DNA from: Dehalococcoidia bacterium
GTDB lineage: Bacteria > Chloroflexota > Dehalococcoidia > Lucifugimonadales > JAGWBF01
Direction of reading: 5' to 3'
Assembly: GCA_021296025.1 (NCBI GenBank)
Contig: JAGWBF010000042.1
Location: 1-21,035 of the forward strand
Length of the DNA stretch: 21,035 bases
Positions 1 through 7,563 of the stretch are shown piece after piece. Position numbers and translations under genes: made by a program. The notes under the pieces were generated by a model that had not been told where the DNA came from, ran no database searches, and worked only from the letters and a program-made list of their open reading frames with translations. How positions within the stretch are numbered: the stretch's first letter is position 1; each line of letters begins with the position of its first letter.

Positions 1-414
1 GCCTCTCCCATACAGAATCCTCGGGGCGTCGGAACCGACGGCGCCACATCCTCCCCTGCGAACCTTAGCTTCTTTCCCTCCAATCTGCTACGGCATCTAT
101 CGGCCCTCATAGTTCCACCTCTCCAAGGCTAACCATGGTTGTTCCACGCCTTTGAGAGTGGGCTGCCATCTACCCCTGCTTCTGGCACCTGACCCAGCGC
201 CTTGCTTAACGCCAGGCACGCTCGGTCTGTTCCGAGGCCAGGTGCTCAGCTCCCTGAAAAGGGACACACTCGGCAACCCAGTCCCGAGGGCAACCTGACG
301 CCGTAGCTATCAAGGCCCTTTCCCATTGGGCCGCCTCAATTACCCATCGGCGTGGGTCCGGGGATGTTGGTAGGAGAAGGCTGCCCATTCATGACAAACA
401 GGAGGAATACCGCC
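1..414 (+). other. Structured non-coding stretch upstream of the methyltransferase
   Basis: I see no credible coding region here. Several short inverted repeats occur: a perfect 10-bp palindrome AACCATGGTT at 131-140; CTCGG/CCGAG at 221-225 and 232-236; TCCCT-GAAA-AGGGA at 251-264, a 5-bp stem closed by a GNRA tetraloop; and CTCGG/CCGAG at 269-273 and 284-288. Three small hairpins within 70 nt suggest a folded transcript, perhaps a leader of the methyltransferase or a small RNA. I could not match it to a known riboswitch or RNA family. The left edge of the window cuts whatever lies upstream. Confidence 0.3.
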
Positions 415-1236
415 ATGACGAGCAGGTTCACAGAGCTGGAGACGGAAACCTATTACGACGCACAGGATGTCATTTATCGGTCGATCTGGGATGAGGACGG
501 CATGGTCCATTGGGGCTTTTTCGACGACACCGAAGAGACAGATTTCCTGGCTGCCTGCGAAAAGCTCAACCGGATGATGGTTGAGAAAGGCAAGATCAAT
601 CAAGAATCCAACGTGCTGGACGTCGGCTGCGGCAACGGGACGGTTGCTATGTGGCTGGCCCGGGAAACGGGCGCCAGGGTCACAGGTATTGACCTGAGCG
701 GGGTCAGGATAACCAATGCCCAGGAGGAGCTAGCCCGCCTGCAACCTGGTCTTCGAGAGCGCCTGGCGTTCAAGAAGGCATCTGCCACCGCCCTGCATTA
801 TCCCGATGGAACGTTCAGCCACGTCTGGAGCCAGGCGGTGATATACCATGTGCCCGACAAGCGCAGCGTGCTGAAAGAGGTGCATCGGGTCTTGTCGGAA
901 GGCGGAATTCTGGTGTTCGACGACCTTCTCAGGCCCAAGAGAAACATCACCCCCGAAGCCCAGACCTATGTGTATGACAGGCTTCTCTTCGACACCGAGT
1001 TCACATTCTCCTCCTATCAGCAGGCGCTAAAGGACCAGGGGTTTGAGGTGCTGGAGGCTTTGGACCTGTCTGCCCACTTGAGGCAGAGCTACCTTTGCCT
1101 TGCCGACCGGACACCGAAAAACGACACGTCCGATTCTGCCGAGCACTTCGAATGGCTGGCCAAAGCCTACGTGGAGACCGCAGCAGCCGTCGATAAGGAC
1201 GAGCTTGGGTGGGGACTCTTCGTCTGTCGCAAATAG
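415..1236 (+). CDS. Class I SAM-dependent methyltransferase, UbiE / dimethylglycine-methyltransferase-like
   Basis: Predicted cytosolic small-molecule methyltransferase of 273 residues. SAM-binding motif I is VLDVGCGNG at residues 67-75. The acidic ribose-binding position lies in GIDLS (91-95), and the post-motif region LHYPDGTFSHVWSQAVIYHV (127-146) is typical of Methyltransf_11/UbiE proteins. The N-terminus (YYDAQDVIYRSIWDEDG, 13-29) resembles the substrate-side segment of sarcosine/dimethylglycine and related N-methyltransferases, but the substrate cannot be read from sequence. The ATG at 415 is chosen because GGAGGA sits 8 nt upstream (401-406); in-frame ATGs at 352 and 391 lack such a site. 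The gene is convergent with the downstream SDR. Family confidence is high, substrate confidence low. Confidence 0.85.
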   Translation: MTSRFTELETETYYDAQDVIYRSIWDEDGMVHWGFFDDTEETDFLAACEKLNRMMVEKGKINQESNVLDVGCGNGTVAMWLARETGARVTGIDLSGVRITNAQEELARLQPGLRERLAFKKASATALHYPDGTFSHVWSQAVIYHVPDKRSVLKEVHRVLSEGGILVFDDLLRPKRNITPEAQTYVYDRLLFDTEFTFSSYQQALKDQGFEVLEALDLSAHLRQSYLCLADRTPKNDTSDSAEHFEWLAKAYVETAAAVDKDELGWGLFVCRK

Positions 1237-1276
1237 ATGTCCCGGGCGTGACATCATCCATAAGGACAGAGACGAG

Positions 1277-1295
1277 CCTGGGGAGCCTACCCAGG
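1277..1295 (+). terminator. GC hairpin after the methyltransferase, no U-tract
   Basis: CCTGGG (1277-1282) pairs with CCCAGG (1290-1295) around a 7-nt loop, 40 nt past the methyltransferase stop and between two convergent genes. It has no T-run, so an intrinsic terminator role is only a suggestion from position. Confidence 0.3.
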
Positions 1296-1357
1296 GATGG
1301 CGATGTCGGGGCTCCTCTGACAGCCCTTACCGGGACGGCTTGGTTGTATGACGGAAA

Positions 1358-1416
1358 GTCCGGTCTCTGCGCCCTGTCTTAGCTAAAGCTAGGTTCGGGG
1401 CGAGACCTCACCGGAC
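1358..1416 (+). other. Nested hairpin element in the convergent intergenic region
   Basis: GTCCGGT (1358-1364) pairs with ACCGGAC (1410-1416). Inside it CGCCC (1370-1374) pairs with GGGCG (1398-1402), and TAGC-TAAA-GCTA (1380-1391) forms the tip. GGTCTC (1362-1367) can alternatively pair with GAGACC (1402-1407), which would compete with the other stems. The rest of 1237-1536 (300 nt) holds no recognisable gene. The layered pairing looks like a folded RNA or a bidirectional termination region, but I recognise no family. Confidence 0.3.
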
Positions 1417-1536
1417 GGGCGCGTAAACTGATGGGCCCAGCGGCGCTCTAACGCAATCCTTTAAGCTGGAGATGGCCCTGGTTTCCGGGGTAGGAACGCT
1501 CTAGACCCGGCAACTCGCAGGATATTCCGGTCCGCC

Positions 1537-2625
1537 TCACTTATGACGGGCAAGCCAAGCCCGAAGCTGCCCGGCTTCCTGGTTGGCGGCAGGATCAAGC
1601 TCCGCTTGGTAGAGCCGGGTGCGGACTATGAAGATGTCCATTTCCGTCGGCTCATCCCTGTCGACGATCTCCCGCACCTTGCTGGGGAAGAACGTCCCCC
1701 AGTCGGGCTGGCGTCCGTCCAAATCGGTCAAACCATACTCCTTGGAGAGCGCCCAGCTGGAAAACAAGCCTCCGTTCTTGGAGCCCACATTCGGGTCGAC
1801 GGCCAGCGCCACCACTGCCCGCCCAACCAGGCAGGGCGATTCAGACTCCGCAAAGTAGGAGTCCTGGCCGATGGCATCGCGCCAGTTCGCCTCGGTGACC
1901 CCAAAATAGTCGAGGACAGCTTCGGACCGCAGGAATCCGGGGGTGATAGCCAGGGCCGTCACATTGTGGCCATGCAGGTCGGCCGCCATTGCGTAGGCAA
2001 GTCGAATGACGGAGCTCTTCGCCAGATCGTAGAAGAAATTGCCACGGTAGCCAAGAGTGTCGCCGTCGGTGACCTCAACGATGAGGCCGGAATTCTGCTC
2101 GATCATCAACGGCACTCCATGTCTGCTGGTTATGAGGTGGCTGTGCACCGCCCGCTCCAGCAGCTGCTGCCCCTGGGGAATGGAGAGTTCCCAGAAAGGC
2201 CTTCCCCACTCTGTCAGGTCATCTCCTCCCCAGATCTCGTTGACCAGGACATCGAGCCGACCTGCTTCGGCACGCACCCGGGCGAAGAGTTGCTCCACTT
2301 CGGACTCGACTGTGTGGTCGGTGCCGACGGGGATGCCCTGGCCTCCCTCCTGGGTGACCAGCTCAGCCGTCTCCTCGATGGTTTCCGGACGCCCAGGCGT
2401 CGCAGGCCTCCCCTGCACGCTGCGCCCGGTGCAGTAGACCGTCGCGCCTGACGCCCCCAGCATACGGGCAATGCCGCGGCCTGCCCCACGCGTCGCTCCA
2501 GCGACGAGAGCCACTTGGTTGCGAAGCGGCTGCAGGTGCGTCCCGCCGGAACGTCGAGGTCGGGTACGAGTACTTGCCCTTACCGGGAATGATGCATCAA
2601 GGTGTTCGGCGATGCGCCGTGGCAT
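1537..2625 (-). CDS. Short-chain dehydrogenase/reductase, DHRS1-like
   Basis: Predicted NAD(P)-dependent oxidoreductase of 362 residues. The Rossmann nucleotide-binding motif is GATRGAGRG at residues 43-51 and the catalytic pair YxxxK is Y199/K203 (YDLAK). The residue 13 before the tyrosine, normally serine, is T186. The NNAG motif is altered to LVNEIWGG (127-134), and a PG turn follows at 229-230. The sequence after the glycine motif (ATVYCTGR, RLDVLVN, WELS) follows the DHRS1-type SDR pattern; the substrate is unknown. About 34 residues precede the first beta strand, longer than usual. The frame stays open upstream to near 2720, but no other ATG/GTG/TTG start appears before the fold, so the ATG at 2625 is kept. 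It has no clear ribosome site. A TACAAT box lies at 2661-2666 on this strand. The gene lies 105 nt behind tRNA-Glu. Confidence 0.8.
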   Translation of the reverse strand: MPRRIAEHLDASFPVRASTRTRPRRSGGTHLQPLRNQVALVAGATRGAGRGIARMLGASGATVYCTGRSVQGRPATPGRPETIEETAELVTQEGGQGIPVGTDHTVESEVEQLFARVRAEAGRLDVLVNEIWGGDDLTEWGRPFWELSIPQGQQLLERAVHSHLITSRHGVPLMIEQNSGLIVEVTDGDTLGYRGNFFYDLAKSSVIRLAYAMAADLHGHNVTALAITPGFLRSEAVLDYFGVTEANWRDAIGQDSYFAESESPCLVGRAVVALAVDPNVGSKNGGLFSSWALSKEYGLTDLDGRQPDWGTFFPSKVREIVDRDEPTEMDIFIVRTRLYQAELDPAANQEAGQLRAWLARHK

Positions 2626-2730
2626 CTTGGACTGCGAGAAGTCGATGATGCCAACGGCAAATTGTACACAAACAGGAGGGTCGAAAAGCCCGAGAGGGTG
2701 GCATTGGAAGGTGACGGACTAATAAGTTAC

Positions 2731-2807
2731 TGGTGGCGCATGCGGGGTTCGAACCCGCGATCTCCGCCTTGAGAGGGCGGTGTCCTAGGCCACTAGACGA
2801 ATGCGCC
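2731..2807 (-). tRNA. tRNA-Glu (anticodon CTC)
   Basis: A full cloverleaf can be drawn. The acceptor strand GGCGCAT pairs perfectly with ATGCGCC, the discriminator is A and CCA is encoded (2731-2733). The anticodon stem CCGCC/GGCGG encloses the loop CTCTCAA, giving anticodon CTC (reads GAG). The T arm is GCGGG-TTCGAAC-CCCGC. It is the second gene of a tRNA pair, 45 nt after tRNA-Gln, and shares the ATTCGTCTAGTGG D-arm sequence with it. CTC is the less common glutamate isoacceptor; the TTC isoacceptor must lie elsewhere. Confidence 0.95.
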
Positions 2808-2852
2808 CCGAAGGGAAGATGCCATCGGGCTGGCCGGAGTCCCGGCCTGCTT

Positions 2853-2926
2853 TGGCTGGGGATCGTGGATTCGAACCACGGCTTGCAGATCCAGAGTCTG
2901 CCGTCCTACCACTAGACGAATCCCCA
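2853..2926 (-). tRNA. tRNA-Gln (anticodon CTG)
   Basis: The acceptor TGGGGAT pairs with ATCCCCA, the discriminator is G and CCA is encoded (2853-2855). The anticodon stem GCAGA/TCTGC encloses the loop CTCTGGA, giving anticodon CTG (reads CAG). The T arm is CGTGG-TTCGAAT-CCACG. The weak first pair (T1-A72) is typical of tRNA-Gln. It is the promoter-proximal gene of the tRNA-Gln/tRNA-Glu pair. Confidence 0.95.
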
Positions 2927-2936
2927 TCCCTCTCGG

Positions 2937-2966
2937 ATTATAGCATCCCCACGGCGCCATGCTCAA
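2937..2966 (-). promoter_or_regulatory. Sigma-70-type promoter of the tRNA-Gln/tRNA-Glu pair
   Basis: Reading the minus strand, TTGAGC (2961-2966) is followed by an 18-nt spacer and a perfect TATAAT (2937-2942). Transcription would start about 3-5 nt before the first base of tRNA-Gln, as is common for tRNA operons. I see nothing else in the 2943-3134 gap toward the DUF2851 gene. Confidence 0.75.
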
Positions 2967-3134
2967 GGACAGTCCAATGCCCCCAAGCCCTCATTCCGAC
3001 GCGATGCCGCTTTCGTGAAAAGACTGTCTGGGGTGCTTCCGGCCTGATACCTGGCGACCTTGGTAACAGCCCGGCTCTACCATTCGTGCAGGACTAAAGT
3101 GTCCCTCTGTTCAGGCTTAATGTGGAGCCGGTTT

Positions 3135-4493
3135 CTAACGCCGGGCAACCGAGGGGGACGTGATGAGATGATGAAGATGAAGGAGGCCCTGCTGCTCCCG
3201 GGCGCCCGTTGCTAGAGAGCGGACCTTGGTTCCGGGCAGTGCCGACCCGCTATCGGCTTCGTTCCTTGACAGGTGCCTGCCCAGCTGCTCCTCCATCTCT
3301 GTGGTGATTTCGTTAGGCTGGAGCTTCGGGAACCTCCGGTACAGCCCGGCACACTTGTCCGCAAGGCCCTCCAATCCCTCCCGCTCCGCCAGGGAATTGT
3401 AGAAGGGCAGCACCACGTTCACCGCAATATCCGCCGCCCTGCCATTGCCTATTGCACCACGCCGCGCCGGACCGCGTCTCTGTAAAGGGGCCACCATCAA
3501 CCCGTCCAGCAGTACTCTGCATCCCCGCCCATCATCGGGGGCAGCTTCCAGGACCTCCTTCAGTCCCCCGAGGAGTCCCTTCCCCTTCCCCGGAATTTCA
3601 TCAACGCAAGGACCCTACCAAGCACTGTCGGGCATGTACCGCTCCAACAGCCGGGCACCCCCCAGGATCCGGTTCCGGGGATGATTGGAAGGCCTCACCC
3701 GGAAGGTGTTCCACTTAAGGTGTTGCCTCTCACCCCCCAGAACAGCGTCACCCGCCTTCGGCGTCCCTGCATCCTGCAGGCCGGCCGCCTTCAACAGCGC
3801 ATGGGCGATGGGGGAAGCCCCGTCGTCACCACCGCCCGTCATCGCACATGCTCTTAGACGCTGATAGGGCACCATCCTTGCCAGATCCAGGAACCCCTGC
3901 CTGTTCTGACTGTAGCCCAGGGCCTCCATGATTCCCGAATACAAGGTCTCCTCCGGCTCTTCACCGGCATCCAGCAGAATGCGGAACCCGCCAGCAGCCT
4001 CGTCGAACCAGGCATCTCCGGCCCGCCGCAGTGTTTCCACCAGTTCCCCGGGAGTGTCGGGGCAGGCATATCCGCGCACCGAAAGCAGCTCCCACAGAGG
4101 GGACGGGCTGCTCTCTCCTCCCCCGCCGTTCAGCATCCCCTCAAGTGTGATGACCGGAACCTGGTTACCGTTCTGCAGGGTGGTGGTCCCGCTTTCACCT
4201 TCCACACCCGCGTGCAGCACCACCCCGTTGTAACGTGGATCGGTGCCGTGCCCGTGGGAGCGCCAGTCCTTCTCATCCAGGTGCAGCTCCACATCCCCGG
4301 TCACCAGGCCCACACCTTCCTCTTCCAGCACCGCGCCCCGGAAGTCCGGCCCCGCCCCGGAGCTGCTTCGACCGGGGTATATCACCCGGTACCTTCGCCC
4401 GCTCTTGCTCCTGAACACCCCCTGCCGGGCGGCCCGCTCCTTCCATAGCTGACCCAGCAGGCGTTCAGGAATCTGTCCCAGTCTGGATGCCAC
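3135..4493 (-). pseudogene. DUF2851 family gene interrupted by one in-frame amber codon
   Basis: The reading frame codes for a DUF2851-type protein of about 451 residues, a bacterial family of unknown function. Family-like segments in the N-terminal part are PDFRGAVL, TGDVELHLDEKDWRSHGHG, DPRYNGVVLHAG and RPSNHPRNRILGGARLL. In the C-terminal part they are GNGRAADIAVNVVLPF, FPKLQPNEIT and AREQQGLLHLHHL. A TAG at 3615-3617 (codon 293, after TGG) splits it, yet the same frame continues with coherent protein to the natural TAG at 3135-3137. This is therefore a nonsense change, not a frameshift. TAG also terminates neighbouring genes, so amber is not reassigned. The start is GTG at 4491-4493, with GGGAG 5 nt upstream. 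It may be a recent pseudogene, a readthrough gene or a sequencing error. Family assignment is from memory of the motifs. Confidence 0.75.
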
Positions 4494-4633
4494 TCTATCT
4501 CCCGGCGATCGAGGGAAATCGATCCTTGAGCCTACTTGGGGGCCCGCAGCTTACCCAAGATCCCTCGCGTTGCAATTCCCCAACTTTACAGTACATTACC
4601 AATACTAACACAGGGTAGCTCCGAGCTTTGCGG

Positions 4634-4648
4634 CGGGGTGACACCCCG
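4634..4648 (+). promoter_or_regulatory. Perfect 7-bp dyad upstream of the LLM remnant
   Basis: CGGGGTG and CACCCCG flank a single A at 4641. The dyad lies 24 nt before the start codon and 14 nt before the ribosome site of the decayed LLM gene. It resembles an operator or a small leader hairpin. A possible promoter (TTGCAA 4570-4575, TACATT 4592-4597, 16-nt spacer) lies upstream but is weak. Confidence 0.35.
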
Positions 4649-4672
4649 GTAACTCTTAACGAAGGAGGAGTT

Positions 4673-5123
4673 ATGCCGGGCACAAGATTCGGAGCAAGAA
4701 TCCCCATTTCAGGCCCCGTGTGCAGCGTGGACCGACTTATCGAGTCCAGCAAGCTGGCCCAAGGGCTGAACTACAATATGCAGTCGTCCTACACGCTGAC
4801 AGTAGATGCCGGGGATGGGAACGGAAGAAAAGACAGCGCCACTAACAGTAACCAGTAGGCATGGGCTCCCTCAAGGATCCCGGCGACACCCTGGACCCCA
4901 ATGAGTTCGAGACTATGGCAGACTACTACCCCATGGCCGGAGCCACCGGCAGGACAGGATTCGGCGTGGTAGTGATGCCTCTGCCCCTGTGCATCTACCC
5001 CGTCGTCCTGGCAAAGGAAGTCGCCATCAAGGACAAGTGTCCGGACCGGGATCACCGCTTGCTTCAGCCATGAGATTGAGCACGAATTCCAACGTGGGTC
5101 ACCAAAGGATCGGCAGAGGATAT
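4673..5123 (+). pseudogene. Decayed N-terminal part of an LLM-class flavin-dependent oxidoreductase
   Basis: Three stretches match, in order, the N-terminal third of luciferase-like monooxygenases. In the frame of 4673 the start reads FGARIPISGP, then RLIESSKLAQGLNY. In the frame of 4861 it reads DTLDPNEFETMADYYPMAGA and later PVVLAKEVAIKD. Back in the first frame from about 5054 it reads HEIEHEFQRGSPKDRQRI. The gene therefore carries two opposite frameshifts plus stops at 4843 and 4849 (TAA, TAA, second frame) and 4856 (TAG, first frame). Roughly 140 of the usual 300-350 residues remain. The start is well kept: AGGAGG at 4663-4668, 4 nt before the ATG. The match ends at the 3' end of tRNA-Gly on the opposite strand, suggesting a deletion or insertion boundary there. 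Family recognition is by eye. Confidence 0.65.
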
Positions 5124-5198
5124 TGGAGCGGGCGATGGGGATCGAACCCACGACAGCTAGCTTGGAAGGCTAGCGCTCTACCACTGAGCTACACCCGC
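5124..5198 (-). tRNA. tRNA-Gly (anticodon TCC)
   Basis: The acceptor GCGGGTG pairs with CGCCCGC (one T-G pair), the discriminator is T and CCA is encoded (5124-5126). The D arm reads GCTCAGTGGTAGAGC. The anticodon stem CTAGC/GCTAG encloses CTTCCAA, giving TCC (reads GGA/GGG). The T arm is GTGGG-TTCGATC-CCCAT. No strong promoter is visible immediately upstream. The LLM remnant abuts its 3' end. Confidence 0.95.
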
Positions 5199-5218
5199 TT
5201 CGAGGCCAGGCATCCATC

Positions 5219-5253
5219 GTAGGTGCGGGGTTGCACAAGCGAGACGCACCTAC
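5219..5253. repeat. 9-bp inverted repeat upstream of tRNA-Gly
   Basis: GTAGGTGCG (5219-5227) and CGCACCTAC (5245-5253) are perfect inverted arms 17 nt apart, 20 nt upstream of the tRNA-Gly 5' end. It could be a hairpin in the tRNA precursor leader or a protein site. No gene is seen in 5199-5451; the only other clear fold there is CACATC-TACCG-GATGTG at 5405-5421, about 30 nt beyond the hppA stop. Confidence 0.4.
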
Positions 5254-5451
5254 AGATGTCGGTAAAAGTATAATGCCCTCAGAGGCTATTGTTCCACCCC
5301 TGGCTGCCGCTTCGGCCAGTAATCGTCCGCTGGCTCGCGGGCATCGAGGAATGGTCCACGGGGTGAGTCCTTGGGGCGGACCTGCGAGTCAACCAGCGCG
5401 AGGACACATCTACCGGATGTGAAAGGCGATGCCTGGTGCCCGCCCGGTTCC

Positions 5452-7503
5452 CTAGCCTATAAGGGGCTCCACCTTCAGGAACACGGGGGCAAAGACCAGG
5501 GAGACCACCGCCATCAGCTTCAGTAGGATGTTCAGCGAGGGCCCCGATGTGTCTTTGAAGGGGTCTCCCACCACATCGCCTTCCACAGCAGCCTTGTGGG
5601 GGTCCGATCCCTTCCCGCCGTAGTGGCCCACTTCAATGTACTTCTTGGCGTTGTCCCACGCGCCACCGGCGTTGGCCATGGTGATGGCCAACATAAAGCC
5701 CGACGCTATGGACCCGACAAGCAGCCCTCCCAGGGCCACGGGATCCACGATGAACCCCACCAGAAGGGGAGCAGCCACCGCCAGCAGTCCGGGGACGATC
5801 ATCTCCCTCAGCGCCCCCCGGGTGCTGATGTCCACGCACCTGGCGTAGTCCGGGCGTCCCGTTCCCTCCATGATCCCCGGTATCTCCCGGAACTGCCTCC
5901 TCACCTCGTTCACGATGGAGAAAGCCGCCCGCCCCACCGCCCGCATCGTCATTGCCGAAAACAGGAAGGGAAGCATACCTCCAATCAGAACACCCACGAG
6001 GGTGGTGTGCTGCAGCAGGTTGATGAGGCCGTCCAGGTTGGCCGCCTCTGCGTAGGCTGCCAGGAGAGCAAGGGCTGTTAGACCTGCCGAACCGATGGCA
6101 AAGCCCTTCCCCGTGGCCGCCGTGGTGTTGCCCAGGGCATCCAGGGAGTCGGTGCGCTGGCGCACCTCCGGGTCGAGGTGGGCCTGCTCCGCTATTCCTC
6201 CAGCGTTGTCAGCCACCGGTCCATATGCATCGGTTGCGAGGGTTATGCCCAAAGTGGAAAGCATTCCGACCCCTGCCAAACCAACGCCGTAGAAGCCCGC
6301 CAGCTCGAAGGAAGCCAGGATGGCTCCACCAATAATCAGCCCGGGGATGGCCGTACTCTGCATTCCCGTGGCGATTCCCGTGATCATCGTTGTGGCAGCG
6401 CCAGTCTGGGCTGATTCCGCCACTCCCTTGGTGGGAGGATAGTCGTAGGATGTGTAAAACTCGGTGGCCAGCCCGATTATCACCCCGGCAATAAGGCCCG
6501 AAGCTATGGCCGCAAACAGATCAAACCCGGTAACGTTGACCCCAATCACCCCGTCCAGGTCCAGCAGCAACACAACCCCTAGAGACATGAGCAGCACCAG
6601 TACCGCCGAAGCAATGATTCCCCGGCGCAGGGCCCACAGAAGCTGGCTGAAGCCCGCCTGCTCCCCGGTCCTCACCACGAAGGTGCCCAGCACCGAAGCC
6701 AAGATTCCCGCCGATGCCACCAGCAGGGGAAGCATTACCACATCGTCCTTCCATCCGGAAGCGCCGGCCGCCACCGCCAAGGTCATCGCAGCGATAATGG
6801 AGCCAACGTAGGACTCGAACAGGTCGGCCCCCATGCCGGCCACATCTCCTACGTTGTCACCCACGTTGTCAGCTATCACCCCGGCGTTGCGGGGGTCATC
6901 CTCGGGGATTCCCGCCTCCACCTTCCCCACCAGGTCCGAACCCACATCGGCAGCCTTGGTGAATATCCCGCCACCCACTCTGGCAAACAAGGCTATGGAG
7001 GAGGCGCCGAAGGCGAAGCCTATGACATAGGTCACATCCTGCCAGATGACGTAAAGGATGGTCACTCCCAGCAGTCCAATTCCCACCACGCTGATGCCCA
7101 TGACAGCGCCGCTGTTGAAAGCCACGCGGAGCGCGGGGTTCAGGCCCCGCATCGCGGCGGCAGCCGTTCTCACGTTGGCCCTGATGGCGACGTTCATACC
7201 AATGATTCCCGCCGTGGCTGAGCAGAACGTGCCCGCCAGGTAGGAGATGGCAGTCTTGGGCACCAGGGAGTCGTTGGTCCACCAGTCGATCAGCGCCCAC
7301 AGGGCCACGGCCACTACGACGATAAACGGCAATAGGACCAGGTACTCCCTGCGCAGGAAGGCCAGCGCGCCTTCCCTGATCGCCAGTCCAATGTCCTTCA
7401 TGGCGGAATTGCCCTCGTCCTCCTTCAACACTCGCAGGGTCAGGATCGCAGCAAAGAGGAGGGCACAAACGCCCAGGGCACCGGCTACTATCATTGAGTT
7501 CAT
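5452..7503 (-). CDS. hppA: Membrane-bound K+-dependent cation-pumping pyrophosphatase
   Basis: Integral membrane pump that couples pyrophosphate hydrolysis to outward H+ or Na+ transport. At 683 residues with about 16 hydrophobic segments, it is full length for the family. Pyrophosphate/Mg-binding motifs are DVGSDLVGK (187-195), EDDPRN (201-206), DNVGDNVGD (212-220), NAGGAWDNAKKYIE (611-624) and DPFKDTSGPSLNIL (647-660). The sequence GNTTAATGKG (459-468) has alanine where K+-independent enzymes have lysine, so the K+-dependent class is expected. The gating-helix glutamate lies in DLFESY (227-232), an arrangement also found in Na+ pumps, so ion choice stays open. The ATG at 7503 has AGGAGA 7 nt upstream. 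It is the last gene of the minus-strand run, 60 nt after the translin gene. Confidence 0.95.
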   Translation of the reverse strand: MNSMIVAGALGVCALLFAAILTLRVLKEDEGNSAMKDIGLAIREGALAFLRREYLVLLPFIVVVAVALWALIDWWTNDSLVPKTAISYLAGTFCSATAGIIGMNVAIRANVRTAAAAMRGLNPALRVAFNSGAVMGISVVGIGLLGVTILYVIWQDVTYVIGFAFGASSIALFARVGGGIFTKAADVGSDLVGKVEAGIPEDDPRNAGVIADNVGDNVGDVAGMGADLFESYVGSIIAAMTLAVAAGASGWKDDVVMLPLLVASAGILASVLGTFVVRTGEQAGFSQLLWALRRGIIASAVLVLLMSLGVVLLLDLDGVIGVNVTGFDLFAAIASGLIAGVIIGLATEFYTSYDYPPTKGVAESAQTGAATTMITGIATGMQSTAIPGLIIGGAILASFELAGFYGVGLAGVGMLSTLGITLATDAYGPVADNAGGIAEQAHLDPEVRQRTDSLDALGNTTAATGKGFAIGSAGLTALALLAAYAEAANLDGLINLLQHTTLVGVLIGGMLPFLFSAMTMRAVGRAAFSIVNEVRRQFREIPGIMEGTGRPDYARCVDISTRGALREMIVPGLLAVAAPLLVGFIVDPVALGGLLVGSIASGFMLAITMANAGGAWDNAKKYIEVGHYGGKGSDPHKAAVEGDVVGDPFKDTSGPSLNILLKLMAVVSLVFAPVFLKVEPLIG

Positions 7504-7518
7504 GGGGTGGTCTCCTAT

Positions 7519-7540
7519 CTCTCAGTTCCCTGTTTGAGAG
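7519..7540 (-). promoter_or_regulatory. Leader hairpin upstream of hppA
   Basis: CTCTCA and TGAGAG (7519-7524 and 7535-7540) pair around a 10-nt loop, ending 15 nt before the hppA start. A second stem, CTAGCA-CACA-TGCTAG (7552-7567), overlaps the translin stop codon. Two hairpins in a 60-nt gap may act in partial termination or RNA processing between the genes. Neither has a U-tract. Confidence 0.3.
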
Positions 7541-7563
7541 CATCAGAGAAGCTAGCACACATG

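Noticed and set aside
190..240. SRP-RNA-like string GGGTCAGGTGCCAGAAGCAG on the minus strand
   Set aside because: It resembles the SRP core but lacks the GGAA tetraloop and paired symmetric loop; too weak.
206..388. 60-codon minus-strand frame in the left non-coding stretch
   Set aside because: No ribosome site or recognisable motif, and the region is rich in hairpins.
1351..1370. RNase P-like string GGAAAGTCCGGTCTCT
   Set aside because: Matches only the first conserved region of RNase P RNA; none of the other conserved boxes follow in 1370-1536.
1543..2451. 302-codon plus-strand frame
   Set aside because: Lies fully antisense to the SDR gene, which has clear family motifs; this frame shows none.
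2733..3097. Plus-strand frames of 60 and 98 codons
   Set aside because: They read antisense through one or both tRNA genes, which have perfect cloverleaf pairing.
5231..5422. 63-codon plus-strand frame with a TATAAT at 5269-5274
   Set aside because: No ribosome site, no -35 box at a sensible distance for the TATAAT, and no protein-like motifs.
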